Of a stretch of DNA of 64,000 nt, positions 18,914 to 27,992 are shown one piece after another. The notes under the pieces were generated by a model. It had not been told where the DNA came from, did not search any database, and saw nothing but the letters and a program-made list of their open reading frames with translations. This DNA is from Lentisphaeria bacterium (GTDB lineage Bacteria > Verrucomicrobiota > Lentisphaeria > Victivallales > Victivallaceae): NCBI GenBank assembly GCA_900768505.1, contig CAAGED010000054.1, positions 25,413 through 89,412 on the forward strand. The letters run 5' to 3'. The number at the start of each line of letters is the position of its first letter. Within the stretch, counting starts at the first letter, position 1. A program made the translations under genes and the position numbers.

Positions 18914-20293
18914 ATGAACTGGATTGATTTGTTATCCCATAAAAGACTGGGTTGTAACGAAGTTGCGCCGTTGCAAATTGGCCGTTCTCCGTTTCAGCAG
19001 GACTATGACCGCATTATTTTTTCGCTGCCGTTCCGTAAGCTCAGTGATAAAACCCAGGTGTTTCCGCCTTGTGTGAACGATTATGTCAGAACCAGATTGC
19101 CCCATTCGCTGGAGGCGGCCTCCATCGGGCGCTCGCTGGGTGCCGGAGTGGGCGCTTTTGTCCTTAAAAATTGTCAACTGGAAAATATTCTGGTTAGTGA
19201 TTTCGGCGCCGTGGTGGCGGCGGCGACTCTGGCGCATGATATTGGCAATACTCCATTGGGACATTCCGGTGAGGAGGCAATTCGTTACTGGTTTGCCAAC
19301 TCCAAAGTGGCGGCGCAGATAAAATCCGCCATGAGCCGTTCGGAATGTGAAGATATTGCCCGATATGAAGGAAATGCTCAGGGATTCCGGGTGGTTTCAC
19401 GGCTGCAGATGAGCGAAAATTATGGTGGAATGCGTTTAACCTGCGCCACGCTGGGTGCGTTTGCCAAATATCCATGTTGTTCACTGGCGCCGCATACTTT
19501 TCCGTTCAGTAAAAAATTCAGTTTTTTTGAATCCGAAAAAAATCTTTTTTCCGACGTCGCCAAATGTTGCGGTTTAATTCAGTATGATCCGACAATTTAT
19601 GCCTGGAGCCGCCATCCGCTGGCATTTTTGGTGGAGGCGGCGGATGACATTGCCTACCGCATTGTGGATTATGAAGACGCATTTGTCTGCGAATTAATAA
19701 CTTATGAGCAGTTGGAAAAACACTTCATGCAGATAATCCGGCAGGGCGCGGAGGAATATGTCGAGCCGCTGCGTTCTTTGCAGGAGCGTCAACATAAGGT
19801 TGAATATATGCGGGCGCGGGCGGTGGGAGTGCTGATTGAGCAAGTGATAGGGGAATTTATCAAAAATTACGATGCGATTATGAATGGCGAATATACCTTG
19901 TCGCTGATCAACTCCATTCCGGCCGCGGAAATAATCGGGGAAATTAATGCGGTAAGTTATGAAAAAATATACAAAAACCAATATGCGGCAGAGAGTGCCG
20001 CTGCCGGGTTTGAAATATTCGGCGGACTGCTGGATGTGTTTATTCCGGTGGTGGAGGAGTTGGCGCAGTTGCGAAATGAGGATAAATTAACCTTCCGTAA
20101 TCGGGTTTTTGCGCAATTGTTACCCAATTACTGTAAAAAGGTGCATGATAAAAATTGGTGCAATAATGTATACTTGCGGGCAATCGGAATTTTGGATTTC
20201 ATTGCCGGAATGACGGACTCCCACGCCGTCACTCTCTATCAAAAGATAAAGGGCGTTGCATTGCCAGGTTCAACTTTTAAGCCGCATTGGTGA
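18914..20293 (+). CDS. dgt: dGTP triphosphohydrolase
   Basis: 459 residues from the ATG at 18914, preceded by AAGGTG; an upstream in-frame ATG at 18854 has no ribosome site. HD-superfamily enzyme: the segment RTRLPHSLEAASIGR puts the first metal His at residue 64, and LAHDIGNTPLGHSGE carries the HD pair at 108-109. VEAADDIAYRIVDYEDA supplies the later Asp. Dgt hydrolyses dGTP to deoxyguanosine and triphosphate, controlling nucleotide pools. It begins the rightward block, divergent from the DUF2293 gene across 239 AT-rich bases that should hold promoters for both. Confidence 0.92.
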   Translation: MNWIDLLSHKRLGCNEVAPLQIGRSPFQQDYDRIIFSLPFRKLSDKTQVFPPCVNDYVRTRLPHSLEAASIGRSLGAGVGAFVLKNCQLENILVSDFGAVVAAATLAHDIGNTPLGHSGEEAIRYWFANSKVAAQIKSAMSRSECEDIARYEGNAQGFRVVSRLQMSENYGGMRLTCATLGAFAKYPCCSLAPHTFPFSKKFSFFESEKNLFSDVAKCCGLIQYDPTIYAWSRHPLAFLVEAADDIAYRIVDYEDAFVCELITYEQLEKHFMQIIRQGAEEYVEPLRSLQERQHKVEYMRARAVGVLIEQVIGEFIKNYDAIMNGEYTLSLINSIPAAEIIGEINAVSYEKIYKNQYAAESAAAGFEIFGGLLDVFIPVVEELAQLRNEDKLTFRNRVFAQLLPNYCKKVHDKNWCNNVYLRAIGILDFIAGMTDSHAVTLYQKIKGVALPGSTFKPHW

Positions 20294-20327
20294 TTGAGAA
20301 TTTAAAAAAATATGATATATTATGTGG

Positions 20328-20489
20328 GGGTATCCCTGTTAATTGGAAAACTTGGCTGAAAAATATTTCTTGCGTCCGCATCCGCAACTTTGTGTGTGTC
20401 TGGGCATCTCAGGTGGTCAGACACATGCAGAAATTTCGGTTTCGAAACACAATCTATTTTTTTAGAGCAAACCACTTAATGGAGTTACC
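20328..20489 (+). mobile_element. MITE-like element, family B, copy 1
   Basis: About 162 bp between dgt and mutM, clearly homologous along its length to 45852-46002. The ends form degenerate terminal inverted repeats (left GGGTATCCCTGTTAATTGG, right complement GGTAACTCCATTAAGTGG). The middle forms a stem TGTGTCTG / CAGACACA; the other copy keeps the stem with different bases. No ORF inside. It sits 39 bases before the mutM start, so it may have replaced or displaced the mutM promoter. Confidence 0.75.
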
Positions 20490-20527
20490 TTGGATTTACA
20501 ATAAAAATCCATATTGGAGAAGTTAAA

Positions 20528-21352
20528 ATGCCAGAATTGCCGGAAGTCGAAACCATTACCAATGCATTGCGGCCCTGCCTCTGCGGCCAGCAGATAAAAA
20601 ATATTGAAATTTTTTCTCCGGCCATGCGTACGCCGCTGACCCCGCTGCTTAATCCGGAGTTGCGGGGAATGGAAATAACTGAAGTATACCGCCGGGGGCG
20701 TTACACCATTATAAAATTGGAAAAAAATTTTGTTTTGCTGCTTCATTATGGCATGTCCGGAGTGGTGCGGATGGTGGAGCAGGATGAAAAACGACGCAAA
20801 CATGAGCATGTTTCCATGAATTTGGCCAATGGCCGGGCGTTGCGGTTTGAATGTACCAGAAGGTTTAGTATTTTTGAGGTTCACCAACTGGAAGATGGCA
20901 GACGATATCCGGCGGTGTTGGATGATTTGGGGCTGGAACCACTTAGTGAGGAGTTTACCGGGGAATACCTTTTTAAAGCACTCACTCTTCGTCGCGGTGC
21001 GCTTAAAAGTGCCATTATGGACAATGGCATTGTGGTTGGAATCGGCAATATTTACGCGGCGGAATCCTTGTTTGAGGCGAGATTGTCACCGCTGCGCAGT
21101 GCTAATACCTTAAACTTGGCGGAGTGCGAAAAATTGGTGGCGGCGGCTAAGCGGATTCTGACCGAAGCCATCGCCGTCGGCGGAACTACCATTCATGATT
21201 ACCGTCAGGTGGACGGCAGTGAAGGAAAATTTGTAAATAATTTGAAGATATATGGCCGGGAGGGGGAGCGTTGTCCGGTTTGCGGTTCGATTATTGAACA
21301 ATGCCGAATTGGAGGACGCTCAAGTTGTTATTGTCCCGGGTGTCAGAAGTGA
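20528..21352 (+). CDS. mutM: Formamidopyrimidine-DNA glycosylase
   Basis: 274 residues, normal length. The N-terminus MPELPEVETI carries catalytic Pro2 and Glu3 once Met1 is removed. The helix-two-turn-helix region contains GIGNIYAAESLFEA, and the C-terminal zinc finger uses CPVC near residue 249 and CPGC at the end. It excises 8-oxoguanine and ring-opened purines and nicks the site. GGAG lies nine bases before the ATG. It begins a run with dus and the methyltransferase gene (gaps of 35 and 38 bases). Confidence 0.96.
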   Translation: MPELPEVETITNALRPCLCGQQIKNIEIFSPAMRTPLTPLLNPELRGMEITEVYRRGRYTIIKLEKNFVLLLHYGMSGVVRMVEQDEKRRKHEHVSMNLANGRALRFECTRRFSIFEVHQLEDGRRYPAVLDDLGLEPLSEEFTGEYLFKALTLRRGALKSAIMDNGIVVGIGNIYAAESLFEARLSPLRSANTLNLAECEKLVAAAKRILTEAIAVGGTTIHDYRQVDGSEGKFVNNLKIYGREGERCPVCGSIIEQCRIGGRSSCYCPGCQK

Positions 21353-21387
21353 CGGGAATTTGGCGGCTGGAGAACGGAGTGTGAAAA

Positions 21388-22377
21388 ATGAAGAAGCAAG
21401 GTGATTTCAGTAAACGTTATCCGGTGCTGCCGGGTCCGCTGGAGGGTATTTCCGGAGCTGCATTCTGCCGGACGGCAAATGAGCTGGATTTAATTCCGGC
21501 TTGGATTACGCCATTTTGGCGGGTGACCAATGAAGTTGGCGGACGTAAGGCGCTGAATGAATTTGTAGCGCCCTTTATAAACGATGACCGGGAGATTATT
21601 GTCCAGCTTATCGGGGTGGACGGGCGGCTTATGGGGCGGACAGCGGCGGCGTTTGGCGGAATGGAACATGTCAGCGGTATAAATTTGAATTTTGCCTGCC
21701 CCAGTCGGCAGGTGGTTGAAAATCAGGGCGGCGGTGGCGCACTGAAATGTATTCCGCTGATGCGGGAGCTGATTGAGCGGATTCAGCAGATTAATCCGGA
21801 TTTGCCGTTAAGTTTAAAGGTGCGCAGCGGATTTTTTGACTGGCATGAAATTGAAAACTTTTTGCCAAAAATCACGGTAAATGCCAAAATTGATTTTGTG
21901 GCAGTACACCATCGCAGTGTAAAGGAGCAGTATGCTCCAGTATATGACCGGCATGAGCGGCTTGATTTCATTGCGGCGGTGGCGGAGGGGGCAAAAATCC
22001 CGCTGGTTTTCAACGGTGATATCAATACGTTGGATGACGTAAAGGGTATTTGGCATGAGTATCCGGAGATTGGGATAATGTCGGCCCGGGGATTTTTGGC
22101 CGACCCGTATTTTTTGCGGCGGGTGGAGTTTATGATTCTCAATTCCTATGACGGGAAAAACATTCCGTCGGTCAAGCAGGGAAAAAATATATTCTACCGG
22201 AAGTTTGTGGAATGTGCAAGGCATGATCGGCAAACCCGCTGGCACAACGGTCGATTTATTGAGATCAGTAATTACATTTGGGGCAAGGAGCAGAATCCGG
22301 TATTCGGTATTCTCACGGAGTGCAGCGATTCCTGGGAAGAGTCGATATACGAGCTGGATGACGCCGATGACGAATAA
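21388..22377 (+). CDS. dus: tRNA-dihydrouridine synthase family protein
   Basis: 329 residues. FMN-dependent Dus TIM barrel: PGPLEGISGAAFCR at the start, NLNFACPSRQVVENQGGGG (with the catalytic Cys of the CPS motif) near residue 99, SLKVRSGF near 146 and VHHRSVKEQY near 177. VFNGDINT and MSARGFLADP supply the phosphate-binding end. It reduces specific tRNA uridines to dihydrouridine. The paralogue (DusA, B or C type) cannot be decided by eye. GGAG precedes the ATG. Confidence 0.9.
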   Translation: MKKQGDFSKRYPVLPGPLEGISGAAFCRTANELDLIPAWITPFWRVTNEVGGRKALNEFVAPFINDDREIIVQLIGVDGRLMGRTAAAFGGMEHVSGINLNFACPSRQVVENQGGGGALKCIPLMRELIERIQQINPDLPLSLKVRSGFFDWHEIENFLPKITVNAKIDFVAVHHRSVKEQYAPVYDRHERLDFIAAVAEGAKIPLVFNGDINTLDDVKGIWHEYPEIGIMSARGFLADPYFLRRVEFMILNSYDGKNIPSVKQGKNIFYRKFVECARHDRQTRWHNGRFIEISNYIWGKEQNPVFGILTECSDSWEESIYELDDADDE

Positions 22378-22415
22378 GAAAAACATATAATTCACCAAAT
22401 CGGGAGCGGAAAAAG

Positions 22416-23777
22416 TTGAATTTGGAACGCAGAAAATCAGATTGTCAGGCGCGGGGCGCATACGAAGCATTATTGACTACATTGCATGATTGTTTTGTGG
22501 AGCATCGGCCTTTGGATCGGAGTTTGAATTATTTTTTCCGCAACAATCGGAAATTTGGTTCGAGAGACCGGCAGTTTATCAGCGAGATTGTATTTGGAGT
22601 TTTTCGCTGGTGGGGGGTATTGCGGCTGCTGGTGGATCGGGAGTCATATCGGCAAATTGAAATTGGCGAAGCGGAATTCGAGCAGATTTTTGAGCCGGTG
22701 GAACGGGCGGCGCTGGTGGTGTCGGCGCAATTGCTGGAACGGGGCAGTGTAACGGAGAGCAACCGGATTTATCTGGATTATTTAAATATCGTCAAATCTC
22801 CGTCAGTTCCGCTGGATTTGTCATTGAAGGAGCGTCTTAAGTTGTTTAGTAACTTTGTGTTGCCATTCCGACGAACAAATGACGAATTAATAACGGAAAA
22901 CGCTTTATTGCCGGAGTTTACCCATGAAATGGTCAATGCGGATTGTGATTTGGAGCGTTTGGCGGAATACTTGCAAAAACGTCCGCCGCTCTGGCTTCGG
23001 GCGCAAAATGGCGACGTGAAGTCACTGCTGGAGAGCCTGAAGAGTGATGAAATTGAGGCGGGTTGCCACCCGTATGCCAAGAATGCGGTTTGTGTGGAGT
23101 CGGCCCGGGTAAATCTTTACACTCAAAAAGATTTTGTCGCCGGAAAATTTGAGATTCAGGATTTAGCCTCCCAGTGCATCGGAGTGGCAGCGGCGCCCCG
23201 GCCGGGGGAGCGCTGGTGGGACGCCTGCGCTGGAGCCGGGGGTAAGTCTCTGCAATTGGCGGATTTAATGGAGCGCAGGGGGTGCGTGGTTGCCAGTGAT
23301 ATCAGGGCTTACAAACTTGATGATTTGCGGCGGCGCTCCCGGCGGGCGCAATTTCCCAACATTATGTGCAGGGAGTGGGACGGCAAGGCGCTTCGCCCCC
23401 GTCAGTATGAAAAATTTGACGGAGTGCTGGTGGATGCGCCCTGCAGTTGTTCCGGCACCTGGCGGCGGAATCCGGACGGACGTTGGACATTGCAGGCGGC
23501 GGAGGTGGGTGAAATGGCGGAACTTCAGCAGCAGATTTTGCAGAAGTGCGCTCCGGCGGTAAAACATGGCGGCAGTTTGATTTACGGCACATGCTCGCTT
23601 TTCCGGGCGGAGAATCAAGCCAACGTAGAGCGTTTTCTGACCGCTAATCCGGAATTCGAATTGGTGGCGTTTCCCCACCCGCTGAGGGATGAGTTGGTCA
23701 GTGACGGCATGTTGCAGCTCTACCCCTGGGACGGCAATTGCGATGCCTTGTTTGTGGCGAAAATGCGGCGGCGTTAA
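22416..23777 (+). CDS. RsmB/NOP-family RNA (cytosine-5) methyltransferase
   Basis: 453 residues from a TTG start with GGGAG nine bases upstream. The first 150 residues resemble the NusB-like domain found in RsmB. The Rossmann methylase follows with DACAGAGGKSLQLADL (SAM site), VLVDAPCSCSGTWRRNP and YGTCSLFRAEN, giving both family Cys residues. It probably methylates a cytosine in rRNA (or tRNA). Closely linked to dus and mutM. Placing it as RsmB rather than a relative is uncertain. Confidence 0.85.
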   Translation: MNLERRKSDCQARGAYEALLTTLHDCFVEHRPLDRSLNYFFRNNRKFGSRDRQFISEIVFGVFRWWGVLRLLVDRESYRQIEIGEAEFEQIFEPVERAALVVSAQLLERGSVTESNRIYLDYLNIVKSPSVPLDLSLKERLKLFSNFVLPFRRTNDELITENALLPEFTHEMVNADCDLERLAEYLQKRPPLWLRAQNGDVKSLLESLKSDEIEAGCHPYAKNAVCVESARVNLYTQKDFVAGKFEIQDLASQCIGVAAAPRPGERWWDACAGAGGKSLQLADLMERRGCVVASDIRAYKLDDLRRRSRRAQFPNIMCREWDGKALRPRQYEKFDGVLVDAPCSCSGTWRRNPDGRWTLQAAEVGEMAELQQQILQKCAPAVKHGGSLIYGTCSLFRAENQANVERFLTANPEFELVAFPHPLRDELVSDGMLQLYPWDGNCDALFVAKMRRR

Positions 23778-23931
23778 GCCCTTGATCCAGTGAAAAGAGG
23801 TTGAATGCGTCATGGCAAAATCAAAACCCAAAATGAATTGGAATTCCACGAAGCCGGGTAAAAAAAACGGTTTTTTGTAAATATTACCTTGCAGATGGAT
23901 AAAGATCGCAATATATTACAGCAACTTTTAG

Positions 23932-23948
23932 TATTTGACCGTCAAATA
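23932..23948. promoter_or_regulatory. Palindromic operator-like site
   Basis: TATTTGAC-C-GTCAAATA, a perfect 8+1+8 palindrome, followed seven bases later by a partial extra half-site (ATACTTGAC). It lies just upstream of the putative -35 box for the exported-protein gene at 24026. A dimeric regulator site is the natural reading. Confidence 0.45.
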
Positions 23949-23957
23949 ATCCAATAC

Positions 23958-23986
23958 TTGACGGCGGATTGCAGGGAAAATTTATT
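23958..23986 (+). promoter_or_regulatory. Putative sigma-70-type promoter of the exported-protein gene
   Basis: TTGACG at 23958-23963 and TTTATT at 23981-23986 with a 17-base spacer, 40 bases before the ATG at 24026. The palindrome at 23932-23948 lies directly upstream. The -10 box is only a fair match. Confidence 0.35.
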
Positions 23987-24025
23987 TTTTACAATAATTC
24001 AATATTTTGGGTGGGAGTCTTGAGA

Positions 24026-24703
24026 ATGAAAAAATTTTGGATGCTTCTGATGGCGGTCGGTTTGATGGCCGGATTTAATTTCACGGCAAAGGCGGAAACG
24101 GCGGAAAAAACTCCGGCCGCGGAAGTTGCTGAGCTGGCTTCACCTGATGTGACAACCATGTTTCCAACCAGCGGGCGGGAGCGCAGTGGTCATTATGTGG
24201 CGGAGAGCGACACGCTGCCCTACCGTTTTAAACGGGTGGGAAGATCTTTTTTGCTCTATGTGCCGAATTTAGTGCTGGATGTGACGGATTTGGTTTCCAT
24301 GGAGTTCGGAGTCGGAGCAATGGCGGCGCTGGATTTAAAAATTACGGATTTTGCCCATTTCGGCTTTATCAGCGGTCAGAGCTACTTTGCCGGGAAGAAT
24401 TTTAATCGTCAATTGGGATATGGTCGGCATACCGATTATGAGTGCAGCGTCGGCTGGTATTCCGCGCGGACGATTTATTATGACAATGCCAGCAGTTTGA
24501 TCAGGCCGATTGCGGTGATAAATGAATCGCTGGAGCCGGTTGATTTGCAGATGGCCGACTATCAGGAGGGCAATCTTGATCCTTGGGCAGTTGGTGTAAA
24601 TGTCGGATTGGGAATGGATTTTGCAGTTTATTTCCACCCGACAGCGGTGGTTGATTTAGTGGCCGGAGTCTTCTTTTTGGATGTGGACGACGACAACCTT
24701 TAA
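24026..24703 (+). CDS. Exported protein of unknown function
   Basis: 225 residues from ATG 24026, with GGGAG 9 bases upstream; a start 57 bases earlier would bury the signal peptide. Signal peptide residues 1-23 (MKKFWMLLMAVGLMAGFNF, then TAKA), followed by an acidic Ala/Glu linker. The rest is Gly- and aromatic-rich with alternating hydrophobic residues (VGRSFLLYVPNLVLDV, then FGVGAMAALDLKITDF). This suggests a small beta-rich envelope protein. It ends in an acidic DVDDDNL. No family recognised. It has its own putative promoter and a downstream terminator, so it appears monocistronic. Confidence 0.6.
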   Translation: MKKFWMLLMAVGLMAGFNFTAKAETAEKTPAAEVAELASPDVTTMFPTSGRERSGHYVAESDTLPYRFKRVGRSFLLYVPNLVLDVTDLVSMEFGVGAMAALDLKITDFAHFGFISGQSYFAGKNFNRQLGYGRHTDYECSVGWYSARTIYYDNASSLIRPIAVINESLEPVDLQMADYQEGNLDPWAVGVNVGLGMDFAVYFHPTAVVDLVAGVFFLDVDDDNL

Positions 24704-24763
24704 TGGGTTTAAGGCAGTGGGATTTATTTTTCAACCGCACTTCGGGATGAGAAGCGGTTGAAT

Positions 24764-24816
24764 CGAAAATCAGGGATGGTTTTTTTCCATGCAAATGGCA
24801 AATCCCTGATTTTTCG
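24764..24816 (+). terminator. Terminator-like hairpin after the exported-protein gene
   Basis: CGAAAATCAGGGAT at 24764-24777 pairs with ATCCCTGATTTTTCG at 24802-24816 around a 24-base loop. A smaller hairpin, CAACCGC / GCGGTTG (24732-24760), lies just before it. The U content falls in the stem end and after it, so strength is uncertain. Alternatively this is a leader structure of mgtE. Confidence 0.5.
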
Positions 24817-24913
24817 TTGTTTAAAGATAAATTATCCGGTTTATTTTGGGGAAGGGCGTGTTACAGGGCGCTTTCTCTCTTGCGGCAGTGATAAAATGGA
24901 TTGCGGTGCAGGT

Positions 24914-26308
24914 ATGGAAAACAATATTGAAAACAATTTGGATAAGCAGAAACTTGACAATCGCAATATCAGCCAGTTGTTGAGCGAACATCGCTACGAG
25001 GAGTTGCGACAGGAATTTGCCGAAGCAGATCCGGCGGATGTGGCTGACTTGCTGGATAATTTAGGAAGTGACGAGATTGAGAAGGTTTTTGCCATTCTGG
25101 ATACTGAAACCGCCTCCGAGGTAATTGTGGAGATGGATGCTCCAGACCGGGATGAGGTGGTGGAAAACCTGGCTCCGGATAAACTGGCCGGAATGCTCAG
25201 CGAAATGGCTCCCGATGACGCGGTGGATTTATTTAATCAGCTGGACGAGCAGGATCAGAGTTTGGTTCTGCATTTCATGCCGCCGGAAAAAAAGGACGCC
25301 ATTAGTGAATTGGCTGAGTACGACCAGGATACCGCCGGCGGACTTATGACGCCGGAATTTTGTGCAGTTTCGGCCAATGCCACGGTTCAGCAGGCGATTA
25401 ATTCCATTGCGGAGCAGGTTTTTGCCGACCCGGTAACGATGGTGTTTGTGCTGGATAATGACGGGCGTTTGGCGGGGGCGATACATATTTCGGAATTGAT
25501 TTCAAAATCCGGACGGGCCCTTATCCGGGATATTATCGATGCGCAGAGTGTAATTTACGCCATGGTGGACGAGCCGGCGACCGAGGTGGCGGACAAGGTG
25601 CGCAAGTACGATTTGACGGTAATACCGGTGGTGGACGAAGATTTCAAACTTGTGGGGCGTATTACCGTGGACGACGTAATTGACGTGATTGATGACGCCG
25701 CCGTGGAGGATATGGCCCGCATGGCCGGTGCGCCGGACTTGGAGCAGCGGTCAATATCGCCGTTGGAGGTTGTCAAATTGCGTCTGCCCTGGCTGTTGGT
25801 GACCATGATGGCCGGTGCGCTGGTGAGTATGATTGTCATGCAGATAAGCAGCAGCAGCAGTATTCCGTTTCTGGCGGCGTTTGTGCCGGTGATTTTGGGT
25901 ATGGGCGGAAATACCGGAATGCAGGCTACGGCGGTCACGGTGCGGGGGATTGCGGTGGGAGAAATTGAATTCTCCAAACTTATCAACCTCTTTCTGCGGG
26001 AATTACTGGTGGGCGCCCTGATGGGGGTGGTGTGCGGATTGATTGTGTCGGCGGTGGTGTGGTTTAACATTCGTTATTTAAGTGAGACTCCCCAGGATTT
26101 CAATGCGTTTCGTTTGATGGCGGTGGTGGCGATTTCCATGTTGTGTGCCATGAGTTTTGCGGCATTTTCGGGGTCGCTGATGCCGATAATTCTGCATAAG
26201 ATGAAATTTGATCCGGCGGTGGCCTCCGGCCCGTTTGTATCGACCGGCAATGACCTTTCGGCCTCGTTGATTTACCTGATAATGTGTAAAATATTGTTGG
26301 AGGGATAA
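24914..26308 (+). CDS. mgtE: Magnesium transporter MgtE
   Basis: 464 residues from ATG 24914; longer readings run back through the terminator hairpin. The N-terminal helical MgtE_N domain (about 20-125) contains repeated D-P-A-D-type motifs, followed by two CBS domains (about 130-255, starting after QDTAGGLMTPEFCAV). Five membrane helices follow from about residue 285, with the pore signature GMGGNTGMQATAVTVRG and the closing FVSTGNDLSASLIYL. It is a gated Mg2+ channel at the inner membrane; the N and CBS domains sense internal Mg2+. The ribosome site is weak (AGG close to the start). A glycosyltransferase gene follows after 7 bases. Confidence 0.93.
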   Translation: MENNIENNLDKQKLDNRNISQLLSEHRYEELRQEFAEADPADVADLLDNLGSDEIEKVFAILDTETASEVIVEMDAPDRDEVVENLAPDKLAGMLSEMAPDDAVDLFNQLDEQDQSLVLHFMPPEKKDAISELAEYDQDTAGGLMTPEFCAVSANATVQQAINSIAEQVFADPVTMVFVLDNDGRLAGAIHISELISKSGRALIRDIIDAQSVIYAMVDEPATEVADKVRKYDLTVIPVVDEDFKLVGRITVDDVIDVIDDAAVEDMARMAGAPDLEQRSISPLEVVKLRLPWLLVTMMAGALVSMIVMQISSSSSIPFLAAFVPVILGMGGNTGMQATAVTVRGIAVGEIEFSKLINLFLRELLVGALMGVVCGLIVSAVVWFNIRYLSETPQDFNAFRLMAVVAISMLCAMSFAAFSGSLMPIILHKMKFDPAVASGPFVSTGNDLSASLIYLIMCKILLEG

Positions 26309-26315
26309 GAATTAT

Positions 26316-27992
26316 ATGGCGCCATATTGTGAGCGCAAGCTCAATTTATTTTGGGGAATAATCATACTTGTTGCGTTTTTTCTGCTCTTTTTTTTCCCAA
26401 TCAAACTGGGATTGCGGGAGTTGCGCTGGCAGGAGGGATATTATGCCGCGCTGGCGCTGGAAATGGGGAGAAGCGCATTACTGCTGCCGGCGGTGGAGCT
26501 GGATGGCAGTACGTTGATAAATAATATGCCGCTTTTCCCGCTGCTGGCAATGCTGATTAATAAAATTGGTTGCCCGATTGAATTGGCATTGCGGTTGATT
26601 TCGGTTGTTTCGCTGGGAATTACGGCATTGGTTTGCGCAATTACCGTAGGGGCGGCGCGGGATCGTTCGGCGGCGTTTTTCACAGCGGCAATGATAATAT
26701 CCAGCAGTGTGATTTTGGAGAAATCCATGCTTGGTTATCCCATTAACTTATTGGTGATGATTGTAATTTGCGGTCAGTTGCTCTGGTTTAAATTCGGTGC
26801 GATGGATCACAATTGGACACTGGGATGGCTGGTTGGATTTCTGGCTTCGGCGCTGGCATTTTACTGCAGCGGGTTGTTCGGTCTGATTTATTTTTGGGTG
26901 CCGCTGATATTTTTGCGGCGGCCGCTGGGTATTTTCGGGCGTTTGCAGCATAAGGGAGTCTATCTGGGATTGCTGATACTGCTGTTTTTTGTGCTGATGT
27001 GGTTTGTACCGTTCAGTTATTCTATTAAGCTTTATCCGGCGCAGCTTTATGATTTCGGCGGAATGATTTCCGGAAGCGACTACTTGTTGCAGCTGGTGAA
27101 ATTTCCTTTTGAACTGCTGCTCTACTCATTGCCGTGGGCGCTGGTTATGTGGGCGCCCTTTTGTGTGGCACTATTCCCGTTGGATGAAACACCGATTTTA
27201 TCCCGTTTTTTGCGAACGATTGCCATCAGCAGTTTCTTTTTTATCTGGCTGCTGCCGGGAGCGAATCCTTGGGACGTGCCATATTTGCTGCCGGCGCTGG
27301 CCATGTTGTGCGGAATGAATTACTGGATTGTAATTAGGAGGTACGGCAATGTATACATGAAAATATTGCGGATATTTCCGGTTCCGATGATGATTTGCGG
27401 GATATTGATTGTGTTGTTTTATGCGTTGCCGACGGATGTGCTGATGTTTTTCTTCAAATTATCCGGAAACATTGAATTCAAGGGGAAACTCTTTTATTAT
27501 ATTTTCGGGTTTGTTTCCGGGGTGGGGCTAATTTTAACCGGATTGCTGCTGGCGTTTCGCTGGCGGCCGCCGATTTGGCTCTACACGTTGCTGATTATGC
27601 TGGCGCCGATGTTATTTTATTGGACGATTGCCCATCCTTACACCGCCGGCGACGGAGAGCGACGGGCGTTTGGGCAGAGGGTGCGGAGTATTTTGAACCA
27701 AAACGGCTATCAAAACGACGAAGTGGTCTACAAGTTTAATTTGTCAGGTCTGCACACTGAGATGGTTTATATGGATGTTCCGGGGCGGCGGATTGATAAT
27801 TTGCTCCTGCTTCCGGGCGACAAGAAGCAGGTGTTTGTGTTAAGTTCCACCTTCCCTCAGCTTTCCAGCCGCAATTGGAGCAATTTGCTGCCGGAGAACA
27901 CGCTTTATCGGGATAATCCGATAAACTTGTGGAAGGGTGAACTGAAAGCGGAGGAAAAACTCGAGGAGGTGCCGGATGGCGACTTCAAATAA
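26316..27992 (+). CDS. Membrane glycosyltransferase, GT39/ArnT-like
   Basis: 558 residues with about 11 membrane helices. The loop after the first helix, LRWQEGYYAALALEMG, corresponds to the acidic catalytic loop of ArnT/PMT-type enzymes (where D/E-R is usual). The last 110 residues form a soluble periplasmic part. Such enzymes move a sugar from a polyprenyl-phosphate donor to lipid A or protein at the periplasmic face. The donor and acceptor cannot be read from sequence. Its end overlaps rlmN by 17 bases. Confidence 0.65.
   Translation: MAPYCERKLNLFWGIIILVAFFLLFFFPIKLGLRELRWQEGYYAALALEMGRSALLLPAVELDGSTLINNMPLFPLLAMLINKIGCPIELALRLISVVSLGITALVCAITVGAARDRSAAFFTAAMIISSSVILEKSMLGYPINLLVMIVICGQLLWFKFGAMDHNWTLGWLVGFLASALAFYCSGLFGLIYFWVPLIFLRRPLGIFGRLQHKGVYLGLLILLFFVLMWFVPFSYSIKLYPAQLYDFGGMISGSDYLLQLVKFPFELLLYSLPWALVMWAPFCVALFPLDETPILSRFLRTIAISSFFFIWLLPGANPWDVPYLLPALAMLCGMNYWIVIRRYGNVYMKILRIFPVPMMICGILIVLFYALPTDVLMFFFKLSGNIEFKGKLFYYIFGFVSGVGLILTGLLLAFRWRPPIWLYTLLIMLAPMLFYWTIAHPYTAGDGERRAFGQRVRSILNQNGYQNDEVVYKFNLSGLHTEMVYMDVPGRRIDNLLLLPGDKKQVFVLSSTFPQLSSRNWSNLLPENTLYRDNPINLWKGELKAEEKLEEVPDGDFK

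Noticed and set aside
23805..23880. Two tiny frames after the methyltransferase gene (18 codons from 23805, 22 codons from 23812)
   Set aside because: One has an AGAGG site, but both are too short to support without conservation data.
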